DNA of 64,000 bases from Aquipuribacter hungaricus (GTDB lineage Bacteria > Actinomycetota > Actinomycetes > Actinomycetales > JBBAYJ01). The notes under the pieces were generated by a model, which was not told where the DNA came from, made no database searches, and was given only the letters and a program-made list of their open reading frames with translations. Positions 41,885 through 49,960 of this stretch are shown here, one piece after another (the first letter of the stretch is position 1; each line of letters opens with the position of its first letter). The translations under genes and the position numbers were made by a program. The DNA lies in the NCBI RefSeq assembly GCF_042663885.1, contig NZ_JBHSXV010000001.1. One strand, given 5' to 3'.

Positions 41885-43000
41885 TCAGCCCGCGCGGGTC
41901 CAGGCGAGCAGCCGCTCGACGTCCCACGTGGTGACGACCCGGTCGGCGTCGATCCCGGCCTTCTCCACCCGCGCGCAGCCCAGCTCCAGCCAGTCCAGCT
42001 GGCCGGGGGCGTGGGCGTCGGAGTCGATGCTGACGACGCAGCCGGCCTCGTCGACGACGGCGAGCAGGTCCATCGGCGGGTCGAGGCGCTCGGGCCGGGC
42101 GTTGACCTCGACCGCGGTGCCGGCCTCGGCGGCGGCCGCGAACACCGCGGCGGCGTCGAACGTGGACTGCGGCCGCTCCTTGCTGCCCCGGCTCGCCCCG
42201 GGGGAGTCGGGGTTGCGCCCGCCGAGGAGCCGGCCGGTGCAGTGGCCGAGGATGTCGGTGCGCGGGTCCTGCACGGCGGCGACGAGGCGGCGGGTCATCG
42301 CGGCGGGCTCCATCCGGAGCTTGGAGTGCGCCGAGGCGACGACGACGTCGAGGCGGTCGAGCAGCTCCGGCTCCTGGTCCAGCGAGCCGTCGTCGAGGAT
42401 GTCGACCTCGATGCCGGTGAGGACGCGCAGGTCGACGCCGTCCGCGTCGAGCTCGGCCTGGACCTGCGCCACGAGGTCGAGCTGGGCGCGCAGCCGGGCG
42501 GGGGACAGGCCGTTGGCCACCGTGAGGCGGGGGCTGTGGTCGGTGACGGCGAGGTAGCGGTGCCCGAGCGACGCCGCCGTGCGGGCCATGGTCGCCAGGT
42601 CGCTGCCGCCGTCGCTGGCGTCGGTGTGGCTGTGAAGGTCTCCCTGCAGCAGGGCGCGCAGGTCGGCGCCGCCGGCGACCAGGGGCGCGACCAGCGCCTC
42701 CAGGTCGGCCCGGTAGCCGGAGGGCCCGCCGCCCTCGACGACCTCGGTGATGACGCCCGCGGTCCGGTCGCCGATGCCGGGCAGCTCCTTGAGCGTCCCC
42801 TCGCCGGTGCGGGCGGCGACCTCGTCGGGGCCGGTGCGCACCACGACGGCCGCGGCCTTGCGGAAGGCGGCGACGCGGGGGGTCGCGGCGGCGGCCCGCT
42901 CGAGCAGGAAGGCGATCCGGTCGAGCTCGACGACGACGGGGTCGCTGTCCGCGGGGACGCCGCTGCCGCGCAGGGGCGCCGGGGACCCTCGGCCCGCCAC
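41885..43000 (-). CDS. PHP-domain phosphoesterase with helix-hairpin-helix
   Basis: A 371-residue protein similar to the C-terminal PHP half of bacterial family X DNA polymerases. Residues 20-110 contain a polymerase-beta-like helical region with a helix-hairpin-helix (LKELPGIGDRTAGVI); the PHP domain follows with metal motifs DLHSHTDASDG, VTDHSP, GIEVDIL, ASAHSK and IDSDAH. It lacks the polymerase nucleotidyl-transfer motif. The PHP fold gives metal-dependent phosphatase or 3'-5' exonuclease activity. GTG at 43000 is two bases after the ispF stop, so it is the last gene of the ispD-ispF operon. Confidence 0.88.
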   Translation of the reverse strand: MAGRGSPAPLRGSGVPADSDPVVVELDRIAFLLERAAAATPRVAAFRKAAAVVVRTGPDEVAARTGEGTLKELPGIGDRTAGVITEVVEGGGPSGYRADLEALVAPLVAGGADLRALLQGDLHSHTDASDGGSDLATMARTAASLGHRYLAVTDHSPRLTVANGLSPARLRAQLDLVAQVQAELDADGVDLRVLTGIEVDILDDGSLDQEPELLDRLDVVVASAHSKLRMEPAAMTRRLVAAVQDPRTDILGHCTGRLLGGRNPDSPGASRGSKERPQSTFDAAAVFAAAAEAGTAVEVNARPERLDPPMDLLAVVDEAGCVVSIDSDAHAPGQLDWLELGCARVEKAGIDADRVVTTWDVERLLAWTRAG

Positions 43001-43002
43001 GG

Positions 43003-43515
43003 TCAGGCCCTCACGAGCAGGGCCGTCGCGATGCCGGCGGCACCCTCGCCGCGGCCGGTGAGCCCGAGGCCGTCGGTCGTCGTGCCGGACACGCTGACCG
43101 GGGCGCCGACGGCGTCGGAGAGCACCCGCTGGGCCTCCTCGCGGCGGGAGCCGAGGCGCGGCCGGACCGCGACCACCTGCACGGAGACGTTGACCACCCG
43201 CCAGCCGGCCGCCCGCACCAGCCGGGCCGTCTCGGCCAGCAGCGCGGTCCCCGCCGCCCCCGCCCAGCGAGGGTCGGCGGTGCCGAACACCCCGCCGAGG
43301 TCGCCGAGACCGGCGGCGGACAGGAGCGCGTCGCAGGCGGCGTGCGCGGCGACGTCGCCGTCGGAGTGCCCGGCCAGCCCGACGGGCTCGTCGGGGAAGT
43401 GCAGCCCGGCGACGTGGCAGGGCACGCCATCGGCGAAGGCGTGGACGTCGACGCCCGTGCCGACGCGCAGGTCCGGCACCGCGGGGGCGGGGGTGTCAGC
43501 GGTCACGGGCGCCAT
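43003..43515 (-). CDS. ispF: 2-C-methyl-D-erythritol 2,4-cyclodiphosphate synthase
   Basis: A 170-residue MEP-pathway enzyme that cyclises CDP-methylerythritol 2-phosphate for isoprenoid synthesis. The zinc ligands are in GTGVDVHAF (Asp and His) and the following GLAGHSDGDVAAHA; the CMP-binding end is VSVSGTTTDGLGLTGRGEG. It functions as a trimer. ATG at 43515 overlaps the end of ispD by 20 bases and has a GGGGCAGG ribosome-site-like tract; a GTG at 43506 is an alternative. Confidence 0.95.
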   Translation of the reverse strand: MAPVTADTPAPAVPDLRVGTGVDVHAFADGVPCHVAGLHFPDEPVGLAGHSDGDVAAHAACDALLSAAGLGDLGGVFGTADPRWAGAAGTALLAETARLVRAAGWRVVNVSVQVVAVRPRLGSRREEAQRVLSDAVGAPVSVSGTTTDGLGLTGRGEGAAGIATALLVRA

Positions 43516-44254
43516 CCTGCCCCGCCGACCGGTTCTCGAGCAGGGCGCGCGCGAGCAGCAGGTCTACCGCCGTCGTCACCTTGAACGCCTCGGTGTGGCC
43601 CGGGACCACGACGACGGGGTGGCCGGCCGCCTCCGCCATCCCCGCGTCGTCGGTGACGGCTGCCGTCCGGTCGGCCGCGTGCAGGGCGCGCAGCACGTCG
43701 GCACGGAAGCCCTGCGGGGTCTGCACCGCGACCAGCGAGGACCGGTCGAGGGTGCCGGCGACGGTCCGCGGCCCCCCGGTCGCGGGCGCGAGCTGCTTGA
43801 CCGTGTCGGCGGGGGTGAGGCCGGGGACGACGGCGACCACGTCGCCGGCCACCGCGGCGGCGACCGCGGTGAACACCGACGGCGGCGCCAGGGCGCGGGC
43901 GGCGTCGTGGACGAGCACGACGTCGACGTCCTCGGCGAGGGCGTCCAGGCCGGCCGCGACCGAGGCCTGCCGGTCCGCGCCGCCCGGCACGACCACCGGG
44001 TCCCCCGGGGCGCCGGCGGCGGACCAGGCCTGGCGGACCATGGCCGTGCAGGCGTCCTGCTCGGCCGCGGGCACCACGACGACCAGGGTGCCGACCGCGC
44101 GCGACCCGGTCGCGGGGTCGACCGCGGCGACCGCCGCCACCGCCAGCTCGAGCAGCGTCGAGCGGCCGGCGACGGCGAGCGCCTTGGGCACGCCGAGACC
44201 GAGCCGGGTGCCGGACCCGCCGGCGACGAGCACGCACCCGACGGCACGGCCCAC
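43496..44254 (-). CDS. ispD: 2-C-methyl-D-erythritol 4-phosphate cytidylyltransferase
   Basis: A 252-residue MEP-pathway enzyme forming CDP-methylerythritol. The nucleotide-binding loop is VLVAGGSGTRLGLGVPKAL, with VPGGADRQASVAAGL, VLVHDAARALAPP, VQTPQGF and a C-terminal EAFKVTTAVDLLLARALL. Length and motifs fit a monofunctional IspD. GTG at 44254 follows a GGGCGGG tract. It overlaps ispF and is separated from carD by a strong hairpin, so it may be transcribed from its own start or by read-through. Confidence 0.94.
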   Translation of the reverse strand: MGRAVGCVLVAGGSGTRLGLGVPKALAVAGRSTLLELAVAAVAAVDPATGSRAVGTLVVVVPAAEQDACTAMVRQAWSAAGAPGDPVVVPGGADRQASVAAGLDALAEDVDVVLVHDAARALAPPSVFTAVAAAVAGDVVAVVPGLTPADTVKQLAPATGGPRTVAGTLDRSSLVAVQTPQGFRADVLRALHAADRTAAVTDDAGMAEAAGHPVVVVPGHTEAFKVTTAVDLLLARALLENRSAGQDGARDR

Positions 44255-44286
44255 CGTGTCCCGCCCACCGCGTCGTGGGCCGGACG

Positions 44287-44322
44287 CGGACGCGCCAGGA
44301 CCCGGGGGTCCTGGCGCGTCCG
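44287..44322 (-). terminator. Hairpin terminator between carD and ispD
   Basis: A perfect 16-bp stem (CGGACGCGCCAGGACC and complement) with a 4-base loop begins 17 bases after the carD stop at 44340. Confidence 0.8.
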
Positions 44323-44339
44323 TGCTCAGGGCTGTCCGA

Positions 44340-44828
44340 TCAGGAGGACAGGACCTCGTCGAGCATGGTCTCCGCGGCGACCTCGTCGGTCTTCTCGCAG
44401 AGCGCGAGCTCGGAGACGAGGATCTGGCGGGCCTTGGCGAGCATGCGCTTCTCGCCGGCCGACAGGCCCTTGTCGCCGTCGCGGCGGTGGAGGTCACGGA
44501 TGACCTCCGCGACGCGGATCACGTCGCCCGACGCGATCTTCTCCTGGTTCGCCTTGAAGCGGCGCGACCAGTTGGTCGGCTCCTCGGCCTGCGGGGACCG
44601 GAGGACGGAGAAGACCTTGTCCAGACCGTCCTTGCCGACGGCGTCGCGCACGCCGACCAGGTCGACGTTCTCTGCGGGGACCCTCACCGTCAGGTCGCCC
44701 TGTGCGACCTTGAGGACGAGGTACGCCTTCTCCACCCCCTTGATGGTCCGGGTCTCGACGGCCTCGATGAGGGCCGCCCCGTGGTGCGGATAGACGACTG
44801 TCTCGCCCACTGCAAACGCCATAGTCAT
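44340..44828 (-). CDS. carD: CarD-family RNA polymerase-binding transcription regulator
   Basis: A 162-residue essential-type global regulator that binds the RNA polymerase beta subunit and stabilises open complexes, notably at rRNA promoters. The N-terminal RNAP-interaction domain reads FAVGETVVYPHHGAALIEAV, then GDLTVRVPAENVDLVGVRD, and the DNA-binding helical domain EEPTNWSRRFKANQEKI and SAGEKRMLAKARQILV. ATG at 44828 has AAAGGGG close upstream; the second ATG at 44822 aligns better with mycobacterial CarD. An inverted repeat covers its -10 box. Confidence 0.95.
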   Translation of the reverse strand: MTMAFAVGETVVYPHHGAALIEAVETRTIKGVEKAYLVLKVAQGDLTVRVPAENVDLVGVRDAVGKDGLDKVFSVLRSPQAEEPTNWSRRFKANQEKIASGDVIRVAEVIRDLHRRDGDKGLSAGEKRMLAKARQILVSELALCEKTDEVAAETMLDEVLSS

Positions 44829-44841
44829 ATGCCCCTTTCCG

Positions 44842-44855
44842 GTTACCAGGGTAAC
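44842..44855. promoter_or_regulatory. Palindrome GTTACC-AG-GGTAAC over the carD -10
   Basis: The inverted repeat overlaps TACCCT (44853 to 44848 on the minus strand), the only good -10 before carD, placed about 20 bases from the ATG. Confidence 0.45.
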
Positions 44856-44931
44856 ACCCGGAGGGCCCCCCGGGGACCCCTCCTCGGGGCATCTGTGCTG
44901 GTCAGCGCCATGGGTGACCTGTCAGGAGGTC

Positions 44932-44960
44932 TTGACATCGAAGGATCCCGCCGCTACGCG
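44932..44960 (+). promoter_or_regulatory. Weak candidate promoter for the lpqE-like side
   Basis: TTGACA at 44932-44937 is followed after 17 bases by TACGCG, an imperfect -10. A second, better -10 lies next to the start codon at 45072. Confidence 0.25.
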
Positions 44961-45071
44961 CGGGTGCGCAGAGGGGGTGCAGAGGGGTGCGGACCCCTCG
45001 TGGCGGCGGCTCCCGGGTGCCGTGCGCGGGCCCCGGTCCGCGTCGGTGGGGAGCCGGTGACCACGTCTCGC

Positions 45072-45077
45072 TAGCAT
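45072..45077 (+). promoter_or_regulatory. Leaderless -10 (TAGCAT) of the lpqE-like gene
   Basis: TAGCAT precedes the GTG at 45084 by six bases. Confidence 0.55.
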
Positions 45078-45083
45078 CGGGGG

Positions 45084-45794
45084 GTGACCAGCCTGACGCC
45101 CGCGCGCCGCCGACCCGCCGCCCTGCTCGCCGTCACGTCGGCAGGCCTGCTGCTGTCGGGCTGCTCGCTCAACGCCCCCAACACGGCCATCCAGCCGTAC
45201 GCCCCGGCCGACGGCCTGCAGGCGGAGCTGGGCGAGGTGCTCGTCCGCAACATGCTCGTGGTGTCCGAGGGCGAGGGCGAGCCCGGCCTGCTCGTCGGCG
45301 CCCTGGTCAACCGGGGCCAGGAGGACGTCACCGTCTCCCTGGAGGTCGGCGAGACCAGCGTCGAGGTCGACGTCCCGGTCGGGGTGAGCGTGGCGCTCGG
45401 CACCGAGCAGGACCGTCCCGACGGTGAGATCGGCTCGATCGCGTCGGAGGTCGTGGAGATCGACGAGGTGGAGCCGGCCTCGGGCGGCAACCTCGAGCTG
45501 ACCGTCACGGCGCCCGCGGGCAGCGCGGTCCTGCAGGTCCCGGTCCTGCCGCCCACCGGCGCGTACGACGGCTACGCCCCCGGCGACACCTCGGACGGGG
45601 ACGGCTCGGAGCAGGACGCCGCCGTGGACGAGCAGGAGGAGTCCGAGGAGCAGGAGGGCTCCGGCGCCGAGCCGTCGGGCGAGCCGACCGACGGGTCCTC
45701 CGCGGAGCCCAGCGGCGAGCCCAGCGGCGAGTCCTCTGCCGCGCCGGGCGAGCTCGGTGTCGCCGAGCCGTCCGACCCCGCCGGGCAGGGCTGA
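45084..45794 (+). CDS. LpqE-like lipoprotein
   Basis: A 236-residue predicted lipoprotein, lipobox LSGC (Cys about 28), with a beta-rich domain of about 120 residues (ADGLQAELGEVLVRNMLVVS, EPGLLVGALVNRGQEDVTVS) that resembles the lpqE product found divergent from carD in mycobacteria. A C-terminal tail of about 60 residues is Glu, Ser, Gly and Pro-rich (SGEPSGESS repeats). Function of LpqE proteins is unknown; the position next to carD supports orthology. GTG start at 45084 fits a leaderless promoter. Confidence 0.8.
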   Translation: MTSLTPARRRPAALLAVTSAGLLLSGCSLNAPNTAIQPYAPADGLQAELGEVLVRNMLVVSEGEGEPGLLVGALVNRGQEDVTVSLEVGETSVEVDVPVGVSVALGTEQDRPDGEIGSIASEVVEIDEVEPASGGNLELTVTAPAGSAVLQVPVLPPTGAYDGYAPGDTSDGDGSEQDAAVDEQEESEEQEGSGAEPSGEPTDGSSAEPSGEPSGESSAAPGELGVAEPSDPAGQG

Positions 45795-45843
45795 CCCGCC
45801 CGACCGCGGGCGCGCCGGGGTCGCCCGGCGCCGCCCGCCGGGC

Positions 45844-46524
45844 TCAGGTCTCGAACTTGTAGCCCAGCCCCCGCACCGTGACGATGTGCCGCGGCCGGGA
45901 CGGGTGCGGCTCCACCTTGGACCGCAGCCGCTTGACGTGGACGTCGAGGGTCTTGGTGTCGCCGACGTAGTCCGCGCCCCACACCCGGTCGATGATCTGC
46001 CCGCGCGTGAGCACCCGGTCGGCGTTGCGCACCAGCAGCTCGAGCAGCTCGAACTCCTTGAGCGGCAGCGCGACCGTCGTGCCGTCGACGGTGACGACGT
46101 GCCGGTCGACGTCCATCCGCACCGGCCCGGCAGAGACGAGCGACTCCTGGTGCGTGCCGTCGTCCTCGCCCCGTCGCAGCACGGCGCGGATCCGGGCGAC
46201 GAGCTCGCGGACCGAGTACGGCTTGGTGACGTAGTCGTCGGCGCCGAGCTCGAGGCCCACGACCTTGTCGACCTCGCCGTCCTTGGCGGTGAGCATGATG
46301 ATCGGCACCCGGCTGCGGGCCCGGAGCCGGCGGCAGACCTCGGTCCCCGGCGTGCCCGGGAGCATGAGGTCGAGCAGGACGAGGTCGGCGCCGTCGCGCT
46401 CGAACAGGGCCAGGCCGTCGTCGCCGGTCTCGGCGACGCTCACCTCGTACCCCTCGCGCCCGAGCTGGTAGCTGAGGGCGTCGGAGAACGACGGCTCGTC
46501 CTCGACGAGGAGGATGCGGGTCAC
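45844..46524 (-). CDS. regX3: OmpR-family response regulator, RegX3/PhoP type
   Basis: A 226-residue phosphate-starvation regulator. The receiver has LLVEDEPSF, phospho-acceptor Asp in LVLLDLMLPG, IIMLTAKD and YVTKPYSVRE; the winged-helix domain has LPLKEFELLELLVRN, DRVWGADYVGDTKTLDVHVKRLR and TVRGLGYKFE. It sits downstream of senX3 with a GTGA overlap and across from phoU, the usual actinobacterial Pho arrangement. In this family it activates pst and phosphatase genes at low phosphate; the nucleotidase at 17035 is a possible target. Confidence 0.93.
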   Translation of the reverse strand: MTRILLVEDEPSFSDALSYQLGREGYEVSVAETGDDGLALFERDGADLVLLDLMLPGTPGTEVCRRLRARSRVPIIMLTAKDGEVDKVVGLELGADDYVTKPYSVRELVARIRAVLRRGEDDGTHQESLVSAGPVRMDVDRHVVTVDGTTVALPLKEFELLELLVRNADRVLTRGQIIDRVWGADYVGDTKTLDVHVKRLRSKVEPHPSRPRHIVTVRGLGYKFET

Positions 46525-47774
46525 GGGGTGCCTCCGGGGTGCGGGACGGACGGGGTGGACGGGGACGCAGTCGGCGGCGCGGACCTCGGTGCGGGTCTCG
46601 AGGCCGGCGTCGCCGGTGCCGCGGGCAGGCCCGGCAGCGCGGCGCCCGCGTCGGGCAGCCGGACGGTGAACGTGGAGCCCTGGCCCGGACGGCTCCACAC
46701 CTGCACGTCGCCGCCGTGGTTGTCGACGACGTGCTTGACGATGGCCAGGCCGAGCCCCGTGCCGCCGGTGCGCCGGGACCGGGCGGGGTCGACGCGGTAG
46801 AAGCGCTCGAAGACGCGCGCCTGCTCCTGCACCGGGATGCCGAGTCCCCGGTCGGTGACCTGGACGAGCACGAGGCCCTCGCGCCGGGCGACCGACACCG
46901 ACACCTTCGTGCCCTCGGGGGAGTAGGCGATGGCGTTGACGAGGAGGTTCCGCACCGCGGTGGTGAGCAGGTCCTCGTCGCCGACGACGACGGCGCCGGG
47001 CGGGGCGTGCACGGCGAGCTCGATGCGGTTGTCCTCGGCGCGCTGCCGGACCTCGCTCGCGGCCTGCGCGACGACGGCGCCCATCTCCACGTCGTCGTGG
47101 CGGGGCGTGCCGTCGACCACCTGCACCCGGGACAGCTCGAGCACGTCGGTGACGAGCACCTGCAGCCGGGCGCACTCCTGGCGGATCCGGGCGGCGAAGC
47201 GGCGCACCGTGGGCGGGTCGTCCGCGGCGTCCTCGAGCGTCTCGGCGAGGACGCTGATAGCGCCGACGGGGGTCTTGAGCTCGTGGCTGACGTTGACGAC
47301 GAAGTCCCGTCGCACGTCCTCCACCCGCATGGCCTCGCTGCGGTTCTCGACCTCCAGCAGCAGGTGGCCGGCGTCGAGCTGCCGCGGGGTCACCCGGACC
47401 TCGAGGTGGCCCTCGCCGACGGGCCCGCGGGGCAGGACGAGCGGGACGGTGCCGGCCGCGCGGCGGGGCTCCCCGGCCAGGCGCGAGGCGACGAGCTCCC
47501 GCATCTCCGCGTGGGCCAGGTACCCGCCGCGCACGAGCCCGAGCCGCAGCGCCTCGTCGGAGCGGTGGAGCACCCGGCCGTCCACGGCGACGACGAGGAC
47601 GGGCAGGCCGGCCGCCGCGAACGCGGTCGCGGCGAGCTCGGTGTCACGGGTGCGCGCGCGCCGCGCCCCGCGGGTCTCCAGGCTGCTGCGCACCCCGAGC
47701 GCGTAGGCCACGACCAGGGCGACGACGCCGGCCACCGAGGCCGCCACCACCGCCAGCACGAGGTCCGGGGTCAC
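46521..47774 (-). CDS. senX3: SenX3-type sensor histidine kinase
   Basis: A 417-residue phosphate-signalling kinase. One N-terminal transmembrane helix (about 5-27), a PAS-like domain, the H-box FVVNVSHELKTPVGAISVLAETL, N-box NLLVNAIAYSPEG, DRGLGIP and GTGLGLAIVKH are all present. The Pro/Ser/Ala-rich last 45 residues are poorly conserved. SenX3 proteins act with PhoU and the Pst transporter as the low-phosphate sensor. GTG at 47774 has TAGTCT eight bases upstream, giving an almost leaderless mRNA. It is divergent from phoU. Confidence 0.93.
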   Translation of the reverse strand: MTPDLVLAVVAASVAGVVALVVAYALGVRSSLETRGARRARTRDTELAATAFAAAGLPVLVVAVDGRVLHRSDEALRLGLVRGGYLAHAEMRELVASRLAGEPRRAAGTVPLVLPRGPVGEGHLEVRVTPRQLDAGHLLLEVENRSEAMRVEDVRRDFVVNVSHELKTPVGAISVLAETLEDAADDPPTVRRFAARIRQECARLQVLVTDVLELSRVQVVDGTPRHDDVEMGAVVAQAASEVRQRAEDNRIELAVHAPPGAVVVGDEDLLTTAVRNLLVNAIAYSPEGTKVSVSVARREGLVLVQVTDRGLGIPVQEQARVFERFYRVDPARSRRTGGTGLGLAIVKHVVDNHGGDVQVWSRPGQGSTFTVRLPDAGAALPGLPAAPATPASRPAPRSAPPTASPSTPSVPHPGGTP

Positions 47775-47782
47775 GACCGGTC

Positions 47783-47788
47783 AGACTA
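47783..47788 (-). promoter_or_regulatory. Near-leaderless -10 (TAGTCT) of senX3-regX3
   Basis: TAGTCT lies eight bases before the GTG at 47774. Confidence 0.45.
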
Positions 47789-47839
47789 CGGCCCGCAGGG
47801 GGCTGCGCCGTCCTGACAACGGCGGCAGCATGGGCGAGG

Positions 47840-48583
47840 ATGGACCGCATCATGACGCGCTTCGACGAGGACCTCGCCTCCCTGACCTCCGGGATGGTCG
47901 AGATGACGGGGCTCGCCGCGACGGCGATCTCCCGGGCGTCCTTCGCGCTGCTCAACGGCGACCTGGAGATGGCGGAGTCGGTCATCGCCGACGACGAGCG
48001 CATGGACTCCTGGCAGTGGTCCCTGGACGACCAGATCGTCGTCATGATGACCAAGCACGGCGCGCTCGGGCGGGACCTGCGCCGGCTCGTGTCCGGGCTG
48101 CGGGTGACCGCGGACCTCGAGCGCATGGGGGACCTGGCCCGGCACCTCGCGCAGGTCACCCGGCTGAAGTACCCCGAGCCGGTCGTCCCGGAGGCCGTCA
48201 CGCGGCACATCTCGCAGATGGGCGAGGTCGCCGAGCGGATCGCGTTCAAGACCGGGGACGTGCTCGCCCGCCACGACGCGCGGCTGGCCCGCGAGGTTGA
48301 CCGGATCGACGACGAGATGGACCGCCTGCACCGCGAGCTGTTCACCGTGATGCTGAGCACCCGGTGGGACGAGCCGGTGTCGGTGGCCATCGACGTCACG
48401 CTCATCGGCCGCTTCTACGAGCGGTTCGCCGACCACGCGGTCAACGTGGCCAACCAGGTCGTCTACCAGATCACCGGGGAGGACCCGGACCGCGCCAGCA
48501 GCCCGGGCACCCCGGGCCTGGGCTTCCCGCCCGGCACGGGGTTCCCCCCGGCACCGGGCGGGCCGCCCGCCGCCCGCTCCTGA
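47840..48583 (+). CDS. phoU: Phosphate signalling protein PhoU
   Basis: A 247-residue regulator with two PhoU helical bundles; metal-binding acidic repeats are DLERMGDLARHLAQV and FYERFADHAVNVANQVVY. It links the phosphate transporter to the SenX3 kinase and prevents excess phosphate uptake. A Gly/Pro-rich tail follows residue 215. ATG at 47840 has GAGG directly in front; the second ATG at 47852 is also plausible because GAGGATGG would then serve as ribosome site. Divergent from senX3; no pst genes are in the window. Confidence 0.93.
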   Translation: MDRIMTRFDEDLASLTSGMVEMTGLAATAISRASFALLNGDLEMAESVIADDERMDSWQWSLDDQIVVMMTKHGALGRDLRRLVSGLRVTADLERMGDLARHLAQVTRLKYPEPVVPEAVTRHISQMGEVAERIAFKTGDVLARHDARLAREVDRIDDEMDRLHRELFTVMLSTRWDEPVSVAIDVTLIGRFYERFADHAVNVANQVVYQITGEDPDRASSPGTPGLGFPPGTGFPPAPGGPPAARS

Positions 48584-48584
48584 C

Positions 48585-49343
48585 CTAGCGGCCCTGGTTC
48601 GCGACCGCGGCGGCGGCCTCGGCGGCCGCCGCGGGGTCGAGGTAGCGCCCGCCGCGCTCGGTCGGGACGAGCTCGCCGTCGACCTCGTGCAGCGTGTAGA
48701 CCAGCGGGATCCCGGTGGGGATGTTGAGGCCCGCGATGGTGTCGTCGTCGATCCCGTCCAGGTGCTTGACCAGGGCCCGCAGCGAGTTGCCGTGGGCGGC
48801 CAGCAGCGTGGTCCGGCCGGCCCGCAGGTCCGGCACGACGTCGGAGGCCCAGTAGGGCAGCATCCGGGCCACGACGTCCTCGAGGCACTCCGAGGTGGGC
48901 AGGTCGTCGCCGAGCTCGGCGTAGCGGGGGTCCCCGGTGGGGGCGAACTCGTCGTCGGGGGCGATGGGCGGCGGCGGGGTGTCGTAGGAGCGGCGCCAGA
49001 GCATGAACTGCTCCTCGCCGAACTCCGCCAGCGTCTGCTTCTTGTCCTTGCCCTGCAGGGCGCCGTAGTGGCGCTCGTTGAGCCGCCAGCTGCGGCGCAC
49101 CGGGATCCAGTGGCGGTCCGCGGCGTCCAGGGCCAGGTGGGCGGTGGTGATCGCCCGGCGCAGCAGCGAGGTGTGCACGACGTCCGGCAGCAGGCCGGCC
49201 TCGGCCAGCTGGCGGCCGGCGGTCGCGGCCTCTCCGCGGCCCTTGTCGGACAGCGGCACGTCCACCCAGCCGGTGAAGAGGTTCTTGGCGTTCCACTCGC
49301 TCTCGCCGTGCCGCAGCAGGACGAGGGTGAAGGTCTCGGTCAT
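48585..49343 (-). CDS. gpmA: 2,3-bisphosphoglycerate-dependent phosphoglycerate mutase
   Basis: A 252-residue glycolytic enzyme interconverting 3- and 2-phosphoglycerate. The phospho-histidine motif is LVLLRHGESEWN (His 11), followed by NLFTGWVDVPLS, SLLRRAITTA, NERHYGALQGKDK and the second active-site His in LLAAHGNSLRALV. The C-terminus carries the family tail GRYLDP. ATG at 49343 has AGGA seven bases upstream. Its stop is one base from the convergent phoU stop. Order gpmA-ybjN-mshA matches other actinobacteria. Confidence 0.95.
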   Translation of the reverse strand: MTETFTLVLLRHGESEWNAKNLFTGWVDVPLSDKGRGEAATAGRQLAEAGLLPDVVHTSLLRRAITTAHLALDAADRHWIPVRRSWRLNERHYGALQGKDKKQTLAEFGEEQFMLWRRSYDTPPPPIAPDDEFAPTGDPRYAELGDDLPTSECLEDVVARMLPYWASDVVPDLRAGRTTLLAAHGNSLRALVKHLDGIDDDTIAGLNIPTGIPLVYTLHEVDGELVPTERGGRYLDPAAAAEAAAAVANQGR

Positions 49344-49366
49344 GGCCCGATCCTGCCAGCCCCGGC

Positions 49367-49960
49367 TCAGGTGGCGTCGACCTCGTCCGCCCCGCCGCGG
49401 CCGTCGTTCTGGTCTCCGTCGCTCAGACGGTCGTCGCTGTCGTCGCCGTCGTGGACCAGGCGCTGGAACGCGGCGAGGTTGGCCGTGTCGAGGCCGCGGG
49501 CGGCCCGCCAGGCGGCCTCGCGCCGGATGGAGGCCGCGAAGCCCAGGCCGAGCAGGGTGTCGAACGCGCCGTCGGCGGTGTCGAGCACCGCGCCCATGAG
49601 GTCGTCGAGGACGGCCGGGGTGACGGCGGCGGTGGGCAGGCGCCCGACCAGGTAGACGTCGTCGTCCGGGTCCAGGGCGAAGGCGATGCCGCGCAGGCGG
49701 GTGTTGCGCCGCAGCAGCCAGCGCATCACCTCCTCGGCGTTCTCCTCGGCGTGGCGGACGACGAACGCCGACACCGACACCGTGTGGGCGCCGACCAGGA
49801 CCGAGACGGTGGTGACCAGGCGGTGCTCGCCGGGCAGGCGCACCACGACCTCGCCGGGGCGCAGGCCGTCGTCGGCGTCGACCCCGGTGTCCTGCAGCCA
49901 GGTCCGCAGCGCGGCCAGGGCCGCGGCGGCCTCGGGACCGGGCGGGGCCGTCCGCCTCAC
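49367..49960 (-). CDS. YbjN-domain protein (type III secretion chaperone-like fold)
   Basis: A 197-residue protein of the YbjN family conserved beside mshA and gpmA in actinobacteria. The domain runs from VVVRLPGEHRLVTTVSVLVG through FVVRHAEENAEEVMRWLLRRN to DDVYLVGRLPTAAVTPAVLDDLMGAVLD. The last 30 residues are acidic and low complexity. No activity is known; YbjN folds like protein-binding chaperones. GTG at 49960 overlaps the mshA stop (GTGA), so it is translated with mshA. Confidence 0.85.
   Translation of the reverse strand: MRRTAPPGPEAAAALAALRTWLQDTGVDADDGLRPGEVVVRLPGEHRLVTTVSVLVGAHTVSVSAFVVRHAEENAEEVMRWLLRRNTRLRGIAFALDPDDDVYLVGRLPTAAVTPAVLDDLMGAVLDTADGAFDTLLGLGFAASIRREAAWRAARGLDTANLAAFQRLVHDGDDSDDRLSDGDQNDGRGGADEVDAT

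Noticed and set aside
47775..47839. Pho box between senX3 and phoU
   Set aside because: I looked for paired GTTCACC-like 11-bp repeats and saw none convincing in the 65-base gap.
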